A DNA stretch of 21,017 nt from an uncultured Eubacteriales bacterium (GTDB lineage: Bacteria; Bacillota_A; Clostridia; Christensenellales; Aristaeellaceae). The translations under genes were made by a program, and so were the position numbers. Below, piece after piece: positions 6,750 to 14,711 of the stretch. The stretch spans positions 1 through 21,017 of the forward strand of contig CADCQZ010000095.1 in the NCBI GenBank assembly GCA_902803675.1. The letters run 5' to 3'. How positions within the stretch are numbered: position 1 is the stretch's first letter; each line of letters starts with the position of its first letter. Under the pieces are notes generated by a model, which saw only the letters and a list, made by a program, of their open reading frames with translations, searched no databases and had not been told where the DNA came from.

Positions 6750-8144
6750 ATGGCTGATAAGAAACAGAACCGTAAACCGATGACTTCAAGGACAAAGGCC
6801 GTCATCGCCATGTGCGTGATGCTGGCCGTGACGGTGTGTGTGTCCTGGCTGGGTATCGCCGGGACTAAGCTGGACGCCGAAGGCGTCAATATCCTTCTGC
6901 CCTGGGTGCCCCTGACCGCCGGGAAGGTGCCTGCCTCCCTGACCCTGGGCCTGGATGTGGGTGACGGCAACGCCGCCAACGTCACGATGACTTATCTCAC
7001 CCCCGCTTCCACCGGGGACGCTGCCGAAGAAGAAGCGGACACCGCTGAGGAAGCGAAGGATACCGTCGTCGAATACACCGCGGAATTCAAGGCCGATCTT
7101 GAAAAGGCGAAGACCATCCTGGAAAAGCGCCTGAACGCCATGGGCCGTATGGCCAAAGTCACTGTGACCGGGGACAATACCCTCCAGGTCGCCTATCCCA
7201 AATACGTGAACGTCAACGGTGAGGACGTGTCCTCCGCCATCATCAGCGCGGTGGGTTCCGCCGGCAACGCGGCCCTGACCGTCGGTGACAAGACCCTGAA
7301 TGGCCCCGAGGCTTTCAAGGGCTATCATGTCCAGTACTACAACACTACGGACGGCAGCGCCTATGCTCTGTTCCTCCATCTGACCAATGACGCCAAGGCC
7401 CTGGTCCTCTCCGATGTGGACAAGGCTGTGTTCGCGATGGACGGTGAGGAGATCGTCGCCGCGGGCAGCATGAAGAACTACTACAACGAATCCAACGCCA
7501 GCGTGGTGCTGAGCCTGAACAGCAACGCGATGGCCAACGCTTACGGTGCCGTGATCACGGGCGGCCAGCTGCCTCTGAGCGTCACCGGCGCCGCGGCTGA
7601 TCCCGCGGGTGTGAGCGGCAACCGTTCGATCCTGAACGTGGTGCTGATCGTGATGTGGGCTCTTGTCGCCGCGGCCGCGGTGTACATGATCGTCCGCAAC
7701 CGCATGGCCGGCCTGGCCGCCACCTGGAGCCTGTGGCTCTACATGGTGTGCTTCTTCTTCCTGGTGGCCACTGTGGTCCTGCCGGTGCTGACGCTGATCA
7801 ACTGGTTCGCAGTGATCCTGACCGTGCTCTTCGCGGTGTACGTGCTCACCCTGATCCTCAGGGAGATGGACAACGCCATCGTTTCCGGCAAGGACGGCCG
7901 CGGTGCCGTGCGTACGGGCTTCCAGGCTTCCGTGAAGATGACTTGGCTGGCCGTGGGCTGTGAACTGGCTTTGGGCCTGCTGCTCATGATCCTGCCGGTG
8001 ACCCGTCAGTTCGGCTACATCCTGGCTGCCGGCGCCGTGGTCAATGTGGTGTGCTGCATCGGCCTCAGCCGCTGGTTCGCTCCCTGCCTGACCATCGTGG
8101 GCGGTTCTACCCGCGAGGCCGTTTCCGCCAAGGCGGCTCAGTAA
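6750..8144 (+). CDS. Divergent SecD-like membrane protein
   Basis: SecD with SecF normally uses the proton gradient to pull exported proteins through SecYEG. This 464-residue protein keeps the SecD layout: one N-terminal membrane helix (about 16-36), a long extracytoplasmic region, then five helices (about 293-315, 325-347, 350-373, 397-416, 421-441). Family-like pieces are LGLDVGDG (compare LGLDLxGG), AKTILEKRLNAMG (compare a repeated VDALG-type segment), FAMDGEEI and TGGQLPLSV. However, the fourth-helix motif that normally reads AVDANV is AVYVLT here, with Tyr364 in place of the conserved Asp, and the following F/N-ER is also lost. Synteny supports the family: secDF usually precedes recJ in Firmicutes, and recJ is next here. 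No SecF follows. An acidic Glu/Ala-rich insert lies near residues 89-105. It has its own promoter and terminator. The SecD relationship is likely; normal translocase function is doubtful. Confidence 0.72.
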   Translation: MADKKQNRKPMTSRTKAVIAMCVMLAVTVCVSWLGIAGTKLDAEGVNILLPWVPLTAGKVPASLTLGLDVGDGNAANVTMTYLTPASTGDAAEEEADTAEEAKDTVVEYTAEFKADLEKAKTILEKRLNAMGRMAKVTVTGDNTLQVAYPKYVNVNGEDVSSAIISAVGSAGNAALTVGDKTLNGPEAFKGYHVQYYNTTDGSAYALFLHLTNDAKALVLSDVDKAVFAMDGEEIVAAGSMKNYYNESNASVVLSLNSNAMANAYGAVITGGQLPLSVTGAAADPAGVSGNRSILNVVLIVMWALVAAAAVYMIVRNRMAGLAATWSLWLYMVCFFFLVATVVLPVLTLINWFAVILTVLFAVYVLTLILREMDNAIVSGKDGRGAVRTGFQASVKMTWLAVGCELALGLLLMILPVTRQFGYILAAGAVVNVVCCIGLSRWFAPCLTIVGGSTREAVSAKAAQ

Positions 8145-8153
8145 AGTTTCCTG

Positions 8154-8191
8154 ACAGTAGTGCCTTCCGGGGCACTACTGTTTTCTTTTTT
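8154..8191 (+). terminator. Intrinsic terminator of the SecD-like gene
   Basis: ACAGTAGTGCC (8154-8164) pairs perfectly with GGCACTACTGT (8171-8181) around a six-base loop TTCCGG. The arm runs into TTTTCTTTTTT (8181-8191). It starts 10 bases after the stop codon, so the SecD-like gene is probably a monocistronic unit and recJ needs its own promoter or read-through. Confidence 0.93.
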
Positions 8192-8229
8192 GGCTTATTT
8201 CAGATCCATCGAAAGGAACCTGCCGTCTC

Positions 8230-10569
8230 ATGGAATTCATTCCCCGGACAAAAGTGTCCCGCTCCGTGCCTGAAAGTGTCGGGCGTGTCCCGGCGTGGCT
8301 CGCGGACCTTCTTTTCAGCCGCGGATACGAGACGAAAGAGGAAATGGAAAAGTTCCTGGCCCCGGCGATGGATCAGCTCCTGCCGCCCTCGGCGCTGCCC
8401 GGGATGAAGGATCTTACGGATACCGTCGCCCGTCTGCGGGAGGAAAAAGGCCGTTCCCTCCGGGTGACGGTCTACGGCGATTACGACGTGGACGGCATCT
8501 GCGCCAGTGTGATCATGGAGCGCGCCTTCCTACTGCAGGGCGCCAGGACCCGGGTGCGCATCCCGGACAGGCATGGGGAAGGCTACGGGCTGAACGCGGA
8601 GGCGGTCCGGCAGATCGCCGGGAGCACGGATATCCTCGTCACGGTGGACTGCGGCATCACCAGCGTGGAGGAGACGGCCCTGGCAAAGTCCCTGGGGATG
8701 ACCGTGCTCATCACGGATCATCACACGCCGGGAGAGGCGCTGCCCCGCGCGGACGCGGTGGTGGATCCCATGCTGGCCGGGGAAGGCTATTCCCCGCTGT
8801 GCGGGGCCGGTGTCGCCTGGAAGGTGATGTGGGCCCTGAACGGACCGGACGCCGCCCGGGAGTATCTGGACATCTGTGCTCTGGCCACTGTCGCGGACCT
8901 GGTCCCGTTAAGGGGCGAAAACAGGGTGCTGGTCCATCAGGGCCTCCGGGCCATGAACCGAACGGCGAGGCCGGGGATCGGGGCCCTGCTCAGGACCGCG
9001 CGGATCCCGGAGGGGAGCGTCACGTCTGAGAAGATCGCTTTCCAGCTGGCACCCCGGCTCAACGCGGCGGGCCGCCTGGACAGCGCGCTCCTGGGGTACC
9101 GGCTCCTGACGGCCCGGGATCAGGCTCCGGCCATGGCACTGGCCGAACGGCTCGAGGATCTGAACCGCGAGCGGCGCGACAAGGAGGAAAGGGCTTTTTC
9201 CCAGGCAAGGGCGCAGGTGGAGAAGATGCCTCTCTGGCGGCAGCGGGGGATCGTGGTGTTCGATCCGGACTGGGATACCGGCGTGATCGGACTGGTGGCG
9301 GGCAAGCTCGCCGAGCAGTACGCCTATCCGGTGATCTGCCTGACACAGAATCAGGCGGGGGATTACCAGGGCTCGGGCCGGAGCGCCTGCGGCATCGACC
9401 TGTACCGGGCGATCTCATCCTGCCGGCAGTACCTGACGCGGTTCGGCGGGCACAAGCAGGCGGCAGGCCTGGCGCTCAAGCCGGAGAACTTCGGCGCTTT
9501 CACCGCGGCTTTCAGCGGCGCCGTGGCCGAGCAGCTGGGGGAAGGCGATCTGCGCCACGCCATGGAGTACGATCTCACATTGTCCCTCAGGGACGTGAGC
9601 GTGGACAATGTCCGCCTGCTGTCGCTCCTGGAACCCTTCGGCATGGGGAATGTCAGGCCGGTCTTCCGGTTCGACGGCTGCGGCCTTTCCATGCGGGCGG
9701 TGGGCTCCGGGGAGAAACACCTCAAATGCGAGTTCAGCAGCGGCCGCGATATCCGGCAGGGGATCTGGTTCTCCCACGGGTATCTGGCGAGGGAAGCGCT
9801 GGATACGGTCGATGTCCTGGCGGAGATGAGCCTCAACGAGTTCATGGGCACCACCCGGGCGGAACTGACGGTGAAGGGCGCGCGCCTGTCTCCGGAAGGG
9901 CTGCGGAATGATCCGGAGAGGGAAAGGGCGGTCTGCCTCAGGGACCTGCAGACGGTCATGAGCCTGGCGGCGGGGACACCTGGGGCTGGAACGGTGGACC
10001 GCAGCTGGCGGGAGACGGAGCCCGGCCTCAGGGGGACACTGTATTTCTGCCGGCGGGCATCCACGGCAGCCGCCGTCGCGGCGGCGCATCCGGCGCTCGA
10101 GGTGGTCGGGGCATCCGGCCTTGACCGGCGGGCTTACTCGGCGGTAGCGCTCTATGCGCCGATCAGTGCCATCCCCGAGGGTTATGAAAGGATCGTCCTG
10201 TGTGACGGGAGCTTCGGCCCGGGAGAGACGGCGGCGATCGGAGCGCTGCATCCCAAGGCCCGGATCGAAGTGAGCCCGTCGGACATATCGTCCGGGATAC
10301 GGCGTTCACTCGTGATGACCCGGGAGCAGCTGCGGCGTCTGTACGTTCTGTTCCGCCGCTGGGACGAGATGGGGGAACGGGGCACTGCCGCCGGAGCCGG
10401 CACGGATGGGCCGGGCGTCGCCTGGGGCGCAGCCGCGATGAAGGAAGCGGGGCTCCTTGAAATGACGGATGAGCCGCTCTCCGTGCGGCTTTTGCCGGTA
10501 CCGCAGGGGCCGACGGATCCCCTGAAAACGATCTTTTACCATCTGACGGATACCGGAAGCATGAACTGA
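8230..10569 (+). CDS. recJ: Single-stranded-DNA-specific exonuclease RecJ
   Basis: A 5'-3' exonuclease on single-stranded DNA, acting in recombinational repair and processing of stalled forks. The protein has 779 residues, close to the long Firmicute form. DHH-family motifs are in order: GDYDVDG (Asp84, Asp86, Asp88), VDCGI (Asp140), TDHH (Asp163-His165) and, in the DHHA1 part, GGHKQAAG (His408), so the metal site looks complete. The region after about residue 450 holds the OB-like DNA-binding domain and a Firmicute-type C-terminal extension without recognisable motifs. The start ATG at 8230 has a rather distant AAAGGA about 12 bases upstream. No convincing promoter is seen in the 38 bases after the preceding terminator. 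relA/spoT follows after 27 bases; apt, often between the two, is absent. Confidence 0.95.
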   Translation: MEFIPRTKVSRSVPESVGRVPAWLADLLFSRGYETKEEMEKFLAPAMDQLLPPSALPGMKDLTDTVARLREEKGRSLRVTVYGDYDVDGICASVIMERAFLLQGARTRVRIPDRHGEGYGLNAEAVRQIAGSTDILVTVDCGITSVEETALAKSLGMTVLITDHHTPGEALPRADAVVDPMLAGEGYSPLCGAGVAWKVMWALNGPDAAREYLDICALATVADLVPLRGENRVLVHQGLRAMNRTARPGIGALLRTARIPEGSVTSEKIAFQLAPRLNAAGRLDSALLGYRLLTARDQAPAMALAERLEDLNRERRDKEERAFSQARAQVEKMPLWRQRGIVVFDPDWDTGVIGLVAGKLAEQYAYPVICLTQNQAGDYQGSGRSACGIDLYRAISSCRQYLTRFGGHKQAAGLALKPENFGAFTAAFSGAVAEQLGEGDLRHAMEYDLTLSLRDVSVDNVRLLSLLEPFGMGNVRPVFRFDGCGLSMRAVGSGEKHLKCEFSSGRDIRQGIWFSHGYLAREALDTVDVLAEMSLNEFMGTTRAELTVKGARLSPEGLRNDPERERAVCLRDLQTVMSLAAGTPGAGTVDRSWRETEPGLRGTLYFCRRASTAAAVAAAHPALEVVGASGLDRRAYSAVALYAPISAIPEGYERIVLCDGSFGPGETAAIGALHPKARIEVSPSDISSGIRRSLVMTREQLRRLYVLFRRWDEMGERGTAAGAGTDGPGVAWGAAAMKEAGLLEMTDEPLSVRLLPVPQGPTDPLKTIFYHLTDTGSMN

Positions 10570-10596
10570 CAGCCAATCGATCAAGCGGAGGGGAAC

Positions 10597-12789
10597 ATGG
10601 CGCACAGTGCGTATGTGCAGTTGGAGCCGAAAGAGATCGCCGACCGGGCCGAAAAGGCTTACCCCGGCGGGGGAGAGCTGGTGACCAGGGCGTACGCGTT
10701 CGCCGAAAAGGCGCACGAGGGCCAGAAGCGCAAGAGCGGTGAAAAGTATATCGTGCATCCGCTTTTCGTCGCGTCCATCCTGACAGACCTGGTGATGGAT
10801 CCGCCCACGATCGCGGCGGCGCTGCTTCACGACACTCTGGAGGACTGTGAGGGCGTTACGCCCGATATCCTCCGGGAGGAGTTCGGTGAGGAAGTGCTCA
10901 CCCTGGTGGACGGCGTCACCAAGCTGGGAAGGCTCAATTTCACCGACCGTGAGGAACAGCAGGCGGAATCCCTGAGGAAAATGATCTTCGCCATGTCCAG
11001 GGATATCCGGGTGGTGCTGATCAAGCTGGCGGACCGGCTCCACAATATGCTCACACTGCGCTTCCAGCCCCAGGACAGGCAGGTGGCCATCGCCCGGGAG
11101 ACCCTGGACATTTACGCGCCTCTGGCCCACCGGCTGGGCGTATACTCCATCAAGTCCGAGCTGGAGGACCTTTCTCTTTTCTATATCGACCCCGAGGGCT
11201 ATAAATTCGTGGCGCAGAAGGTGGGCATGAAGCGCGCGGAGCGGGAAGAGAACATCGCTCTGGTGATCAGCCAGCTCAGCCAGAAGCTGGATGAGGCCGG
11301 GCTCAAGTATGACATCGACGGCCGGCCCAAGCACCTTTACTCGATCTACCGCAAAATGGTGATCCAGAACAAGCCCTTCGAGCAGATCTACGATCTGATC
11401 GCCATCCGCGTCATCGTGGACGCGGTCCCGGACTGCTACACCGTCCTTGGCATCGTCCACACCCTGTGGAGCCAGGTGCCCGGCCGCTTCAAGGACTATA
11501 TCTCCGTGCCCAAGGCGAACATGTACCGCTCCCTTCACACCACGGTGATCGGCGGCCGCAGGATCCCCTTTCCTTTCGAGATCCAGATCAGGACCTGGGA
11601 AATGCACCGGATCGCCGAGTACGGCATCGCCGCCCACTGGCGGTACAAGGAGGGCAAGGCCGGGAACGATACCTTCGATGAAAAGCTGTTCTGGCTCAGG
11701 CAGATCCTGGACTGGCAGAGCGAGACGAGGGATTCTCATGAGTTCATCGACGGCCTGAAGACGGACCTGTTCTCCGAGGAAGTGTTCATCTTCACGCCCA
11801 AGGGCGACATCATCAGCATGCAGCGGGGAGCGACCCCCCTGGACTTCGCCTACCGCATCCACTCCGGCGTGGGGAACGCCTGCATCGGCGCCAAGGTGAA
11901 CGGCAAGATGGTGCCCCTGGGCACGGAGCTCAAGACCGGCGACCGGGTGGAGGTCATCACCTCCGCCTCTTCCAAGGGCCCCAGCATGGACTGGCTCAAC
12001 ATCGTCAAGACCCAGCAGGCGAAGGCCAAGATCCGCCAGTTCTTCAAGCGGGAACTCAGGGGGGAGAACGTCATCAAGGGCCGTGAGTCCCTGGAGCGGG
12101 AGGCCCACCGCAGGGGCATCCGCCTGGGGGAATACACCAAGCCGGAGTATTACGAGCCGATCCTGAGGAAGTACATGTTCCAGGACTTGGACGATCTGTA
12201 CGGCGCGGTGGGCTACGGCGGCGTCGCCAGTTCCTACGTGATCGGTCGCCTGATCGACGAGAAGCAGAAACGGGATGAGAAGCTCGCGCCCAAGCCCGTG
12301 CCCGTGCTTCCGGAGGCCCCGCCCCGGGAGGAGACCCACGGCAGCGCCAGCCACGGCGTTTTCGTGGACGGCTCCGCCGACATGCTGGTGCGTTTTGCCC
12401 GGTGCTGCAACCCGGTCCCGGGGGACGACATCGTGGGCTATATCACCCGGGGACGCGGTGTGACCGTCCATAAGGCGGACTGCGTGAACGCGCAGAATTC
12501 CGAAGAGGAGCGCAGGATCAACGTGTCCTGGGCCTTCGCGGAGAACGAGAGCTTCTCCTCGACGATCCAGATCATCTGTTATGATCATCCGTCCCTTCTG
12601 GGGGAACTGTCCGTCTTCTTCGATGATGTCAAGATCCCCATGCGCTCCATGAGCGTCAGGATGAACAAGAACAAGACCGTTACCATAACCATGACCGTGG
12701 AAGTCATCGACAGGGATCAGCTGACCGGCGCCATCAACAAACTGCGCCGCCGGCCGGACGTCATCGAGGCTTACCGCGGCAAATCGTGA
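10597..12789 (+). CDS. relA: Bifunctional (p)ppGpp synthetase/hydrolase RelA/SpoT
   Basis: The stringent-response enzyme that makes and degrades (p)ppGpp. The 730-residue protein has the complete long-RSH layout. The HD hydrolase domain has His54 in IVHP and His78-Asp79 in LLHDTLED, so hydrolase activity looks intact. The synthetase domain contains RFKDYISVPK, YDLIAIRV, YRSLHTTVIG and EIQIRTWEMHRIAEYGIAAHW. A TGS domain spans about 394-455 (IFTPKGDI to KVNGKMV). A zinc-finger/RIS region has Cys603, Cys604 and Cys629, and a C-terminal ACT domain covers about 655-728. One small departure is YRSLH where YQSLH is usual. The start ATG follows AGCGGAGGGGA by about 6 bases. It sits between recJ and prfC with short gaps, consistent with one transcript. 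Confidence 0.96.
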   Translation: MAHSAYVQLEPKEIADRAEKAYPGGGELVTRAYAFAEKAHEGQKRKSGEKYIVHPLFVASILTDLVMDPPTIAAALLHDTLEDCEGVTPDILREEFGEEVLTLVDGVTKLGRLNFTDREEQQAESLRKMIFAMSRDIRVVLIKLADRLHNMLTLRFQPQDRQVAIARETLDIYAPLAHRLGVYSIKSELEDLSLFYIDPEGYKFVAQKVGMKRAEREENIALVISQLSQKLDEAGLKYDIDGRPKHLYSIYRKMVIQNKPFEQIYDLIAIRVIVDAVPDCYTVLGIVHTLWSQVPGRFKDYISVPKANMYRSLHTTVIGGRRIPFPFEIQIRTWEMHRIAEYGIAAHWRYKEGKAGNDTFDEKLFWLRQILDWQSETRDSHEFIDGLKTDLFSEEVFIFTPKGDIISMQRGATPLDFAYRIHSGVGNACIGAKVNGKMVPLGTELKTGDRVEVITSASSKGPSMDWLNIVKTQQAKAKIRQFFKRELRGENVIKGRESLEREAHRRGIRLGEYTKPEYYEPILRKYMFQDLDDLYGAVGYGGVASSYVIGRLIDEKQKRDEKLAPKPVPVLPEAPPREETHGSASHGVFVDGSADMLVRFARCCNPVPGDDIVGYITRGRGVTVHKADCVNAQNSEEERRINVSWAFAENESFSSTIQIICYDHPSLLGELSVFFDDVKIPMRSMSVRMNKNKTVTITMTVEVIDRDQLTGAINKLRRRPDVIEAYRGKS

Positions 12790-12811
12790 TAACAGGCAGG
12801 AGGAGATACCC

Positions 12812-14401
12812 ATGGCTCTGGCTGATGAAGTCAATAAAAGAAGAACATTCGCGATCATATCCCACCCGGACGCCGGCAAGACCACACTGACCGAAAAGCT
12901 CCTGCTTTACGGCGGCGCCATCCGGCAGGCCGGCAGCGTCAAGGCGCGCCGGGCAGAGAGGCACGCCACCAGCGACTGGATGGAGATCGAAAAGCAGCGC
13001 GGCATTTCCGTCACCTCTTCCGCGATGCAGTTTTCCTTTGACGGATATGAGATCAACATCCTGGACACCCCCGGTCACCAGGATTTCTCCGAGGATACCT
13101 ACCGCGTCCTGGTGGCGGCGGACTCGGCCGTCATGCTGATCGACGCCGCCAGGGGCGTGGAGGAGCAGACCATCAAGCTGTTCAAGGTCTGCCGGATGCG
13201 GGGGATCCCCATCTTCACCTTCGTGAACAAAATGGACCGGGCCGCCAGGGATCCCTTCGAGCTCATGGAGGAGATCGAAAAGGTGCTGGGGATTCGGGCC
13301 TGTCCCGTGAACTGGCCCATCGGCGTGGACGGTGATTTCCAGGGCGTCTATCACCGGGACGAGGAAACGGTGGAACTGTACGTGGGCGGCGATCACGGCC
13401 GCAGCCGCGTGAAAAAGACCGTCATCCCGCGGGATGACCCGGCCCTGGAGTCGGCCCTGGAGGAACACTACCGCCGCCGCCTGGATGAGGAGATCCTGCT
13501 GCTGGACGAGGCGGGCGACGCGTTCGATCTGGACCGCGTGCGCCGGGGCGAGCTCACGCCCATGTTCTTCGGCAGCGCCATCACCAATTTCGGTGTGGAG
13601 CCGTTTTTATACCGTTTCCTGCGCTACACCCTGCCGCCCACGCCCCGCGAGAGCGACATGGGCCTGATCGAGCCGGAAAACGAGGAATTCTCCGGATTCA
13701 TCTTCAAGATCCAGGCCAACATGAACCCGGCACACCGGGACCGTCTGGCCTTCCTGCGGGTGGTCAGCGGCGAGTTTAAAAAGGGCATGACCGTCTGGCA
13801 CTCCGGCACCAACAAAATGATGCAGGTCAAGCAGCCTCAGCAGTTCATGGCGGACGAGCGGGAGGGCGTGGAGAGCGCTTATCCGGGCGATATCATCGGC
13901 CTGTTCGACCCGGGCGTCTACCGCCTGGGGGACACGCTCACGGAAGGGAAGAAATTCCGTTTCGGGAAGATCCCCGTTTTCGCTCCGGAGCGCTTTGCCC
14001 GGGTGCGGCCGCTGGACTCCATGAAGCGCAAGCAGTTCACCAAGGGCATCTCCCAGCTGAGCGAGGAGGGCGCGATCCAGACCTTCCGACGGGGCGAGAA
14101 CGCCCTGGAGGAGTTCCTGGTGGGCGTGGTGGGCGAGCTGCAGTTCGATGTGCTCACCTACCGCCTCAAGTCCGAGTACGGCGTGGATCTGGTGATGGAG
14201 CGGCTGCCCTACCGCTATGTCCGGTGGGTGGTCGAGACGCGCCGTCCCGTGGAGGACCTTCAGCTGACCTCAAGTTCCGGCCGGGGCAGGGATGCCCAGG
14301 ATCAGCCCGTGCTCTTCTTCGAGAACGACTGGTCGATCCGCCTGGCGGAGGAGAAAAATCCCGGCCTGACGCTCACGGATGTGGCGCCGCGGGGAATCTA
14401 A
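12812..14401 (+). CDS. prfC: Peptide chain release factor 3 (RF3)
   Basis: A translational GTPase that removes RF1/RF2 from the ribosome after peptide release and aids post-peptidyl-transfer quality control. The 529 residues match the E. coli length. The P-loop is the RF3-type SHPDAGKTTLTEKLL (Lys23, Thr24). DTPGHQDFSEDT (Asp85-His89) is the switch II motif and NKMDR (Asn139-Asp142) gives guanine specificity. C-terminal RF3 blocks such as VVGELQFDVL are present. AGGAGG at 12798-12803 lies 8 bases before the ATG. It follows relA/spoT by 22 bases and precedes the ACT-domain gene by 18. RF1 with its methyltransferase is about 11 kb upstream. Confidence 0.96.
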   Translation: MALADEVNKRRTFAIISHPDAGKTTLTEKLLLYGGAIRQAGSVKARRAERHATSDWMEIEKQRGISVTSSAMQFSFDGYEINILDTPGHQDFSEDTYRVLVAADSAVMLIDAARGVEEQTIKLFKVCRMRGIPIFTFVNKMDRAARDPFELMEEIEKVLGIRACPVNWPIGVDGDFQGVYHRDEETVELYVGGDHGRSRVKKTVIPRDDPALESALEEHYRRRLDEEILLLDEAGDAFDLDRVRRGELTPMFFGSAITNFGVEPFLYRFLRYTLPPTPRESDMGLIEPENEEFSGFIFKIQANMNPAHRDRLAFLRVVSGEFKKGMTVWHSGTNKMMQVKQPQQFMADEREGVESAYPGDIIGLFDPGVYRLGDTLTEGKKFRFGKIPVFAPERFARVRPLDSMKRKQFTKGISQLSEEGAIQTFRRGENALEEFLVGVVGELQFDVLTYRLKSEYGVDLVMERLPYRYVRWVVETRRPVEDLQLTSSSGRGRDAQDQPVLFFENDWSIRLAEEKNPGLTLTDVAPRGI

Positions 14402-14406
14402 GTTTC

Positions 14407-14413
14407 GGAGGTG
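14407..14413 (+). promoter_or_regulatory. Ribosome binding site fixing the ACT-protein start
   Basis: GGAGGTG lies 6 bases before the ATG at 14420. The in-frame GTG at 14411 falls inside this Shine-Dalgarno sequence and so is very unlikely to be the start codon. Confidence 0.8.
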
Positions 14414-14419
14414 TTTCGT

Positions 14420-14701
14420 ATGGATATCGTCAAAAAGGCCGTGGTGACGGTCCTGGGCTATGACTGCAAGGGCATCATCGCCCGGGTGTCCGGGGTGCTG
14501 TTCACCCATAACATCAATATCCTGGATATCTCGCAGACCATCGTATCCGGTTTTTTCAACATGATCATGCTGGTGGACCTGAGTGAGCCGGACTGCTCCT
14601 TCGGTGTCCTGTCCGAGGAGCTCTCCGCTCTCGGGACCGAGATCGGTGTGGAGATCCGCATCCAGAAGAGCGAGATCTTCGAAGCCATGCATCAGGTATA
14701 A
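14420..14701 (+). CDS. Small ACT-domain protein (UPF0237 family)
   Basis: A single ACT domain of 93 residues, beginning [20 protein letters not shown] and running on into a [13 protein letters not shown] segment, the usual beta-alpha-beta start of the GcvR-like ACT family. ACT domains bind small ligands, mostly amino acids, and often act as regulators in dimers. The ligand and target of this family are not known. There is no DNA-binding or catalytic domain. The gene lies between prfC and the DUF711/UPF0210 gene, separated from the latter by only 10 bases. These two families are commonly found side by side in Firmicutes and other bacteria, which suggests a shared but undefined function. The start at 14420 is set by the upstream GGAGG; an upstream GTG would add three residues. 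Confidence 0.88.
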   Translation: MDIVKKAVVTVLGYDCKGIIARVSGVLFTHNINILDISQTIVSGFFNMIMLVDLSEPDCSFGVLSEELSALGTEIGVEIRIQKSEIFEAMHQV

Positions 14702-14711
14702 GGAGGCCCGT

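Noticed and set aside
10306..12885. An 859-codon open frame on the minus strand opposite relA/spoT.
   Set aside because: It mirrors the GC-rich third positions of relA/spoT, has no domain, no ribosome binding site and a low-complexity His/Leu/Gly/Asp composition. The sense gene is unmistakable.
14583..14711. An N-terminal extension of the DUF711 protein.
   Set aside because: It lies inside the ACT gene, is Arg/Ser-rich as expected for an out-of-frame reading, and AGGAGG at 14701 marks the true start at 14712.
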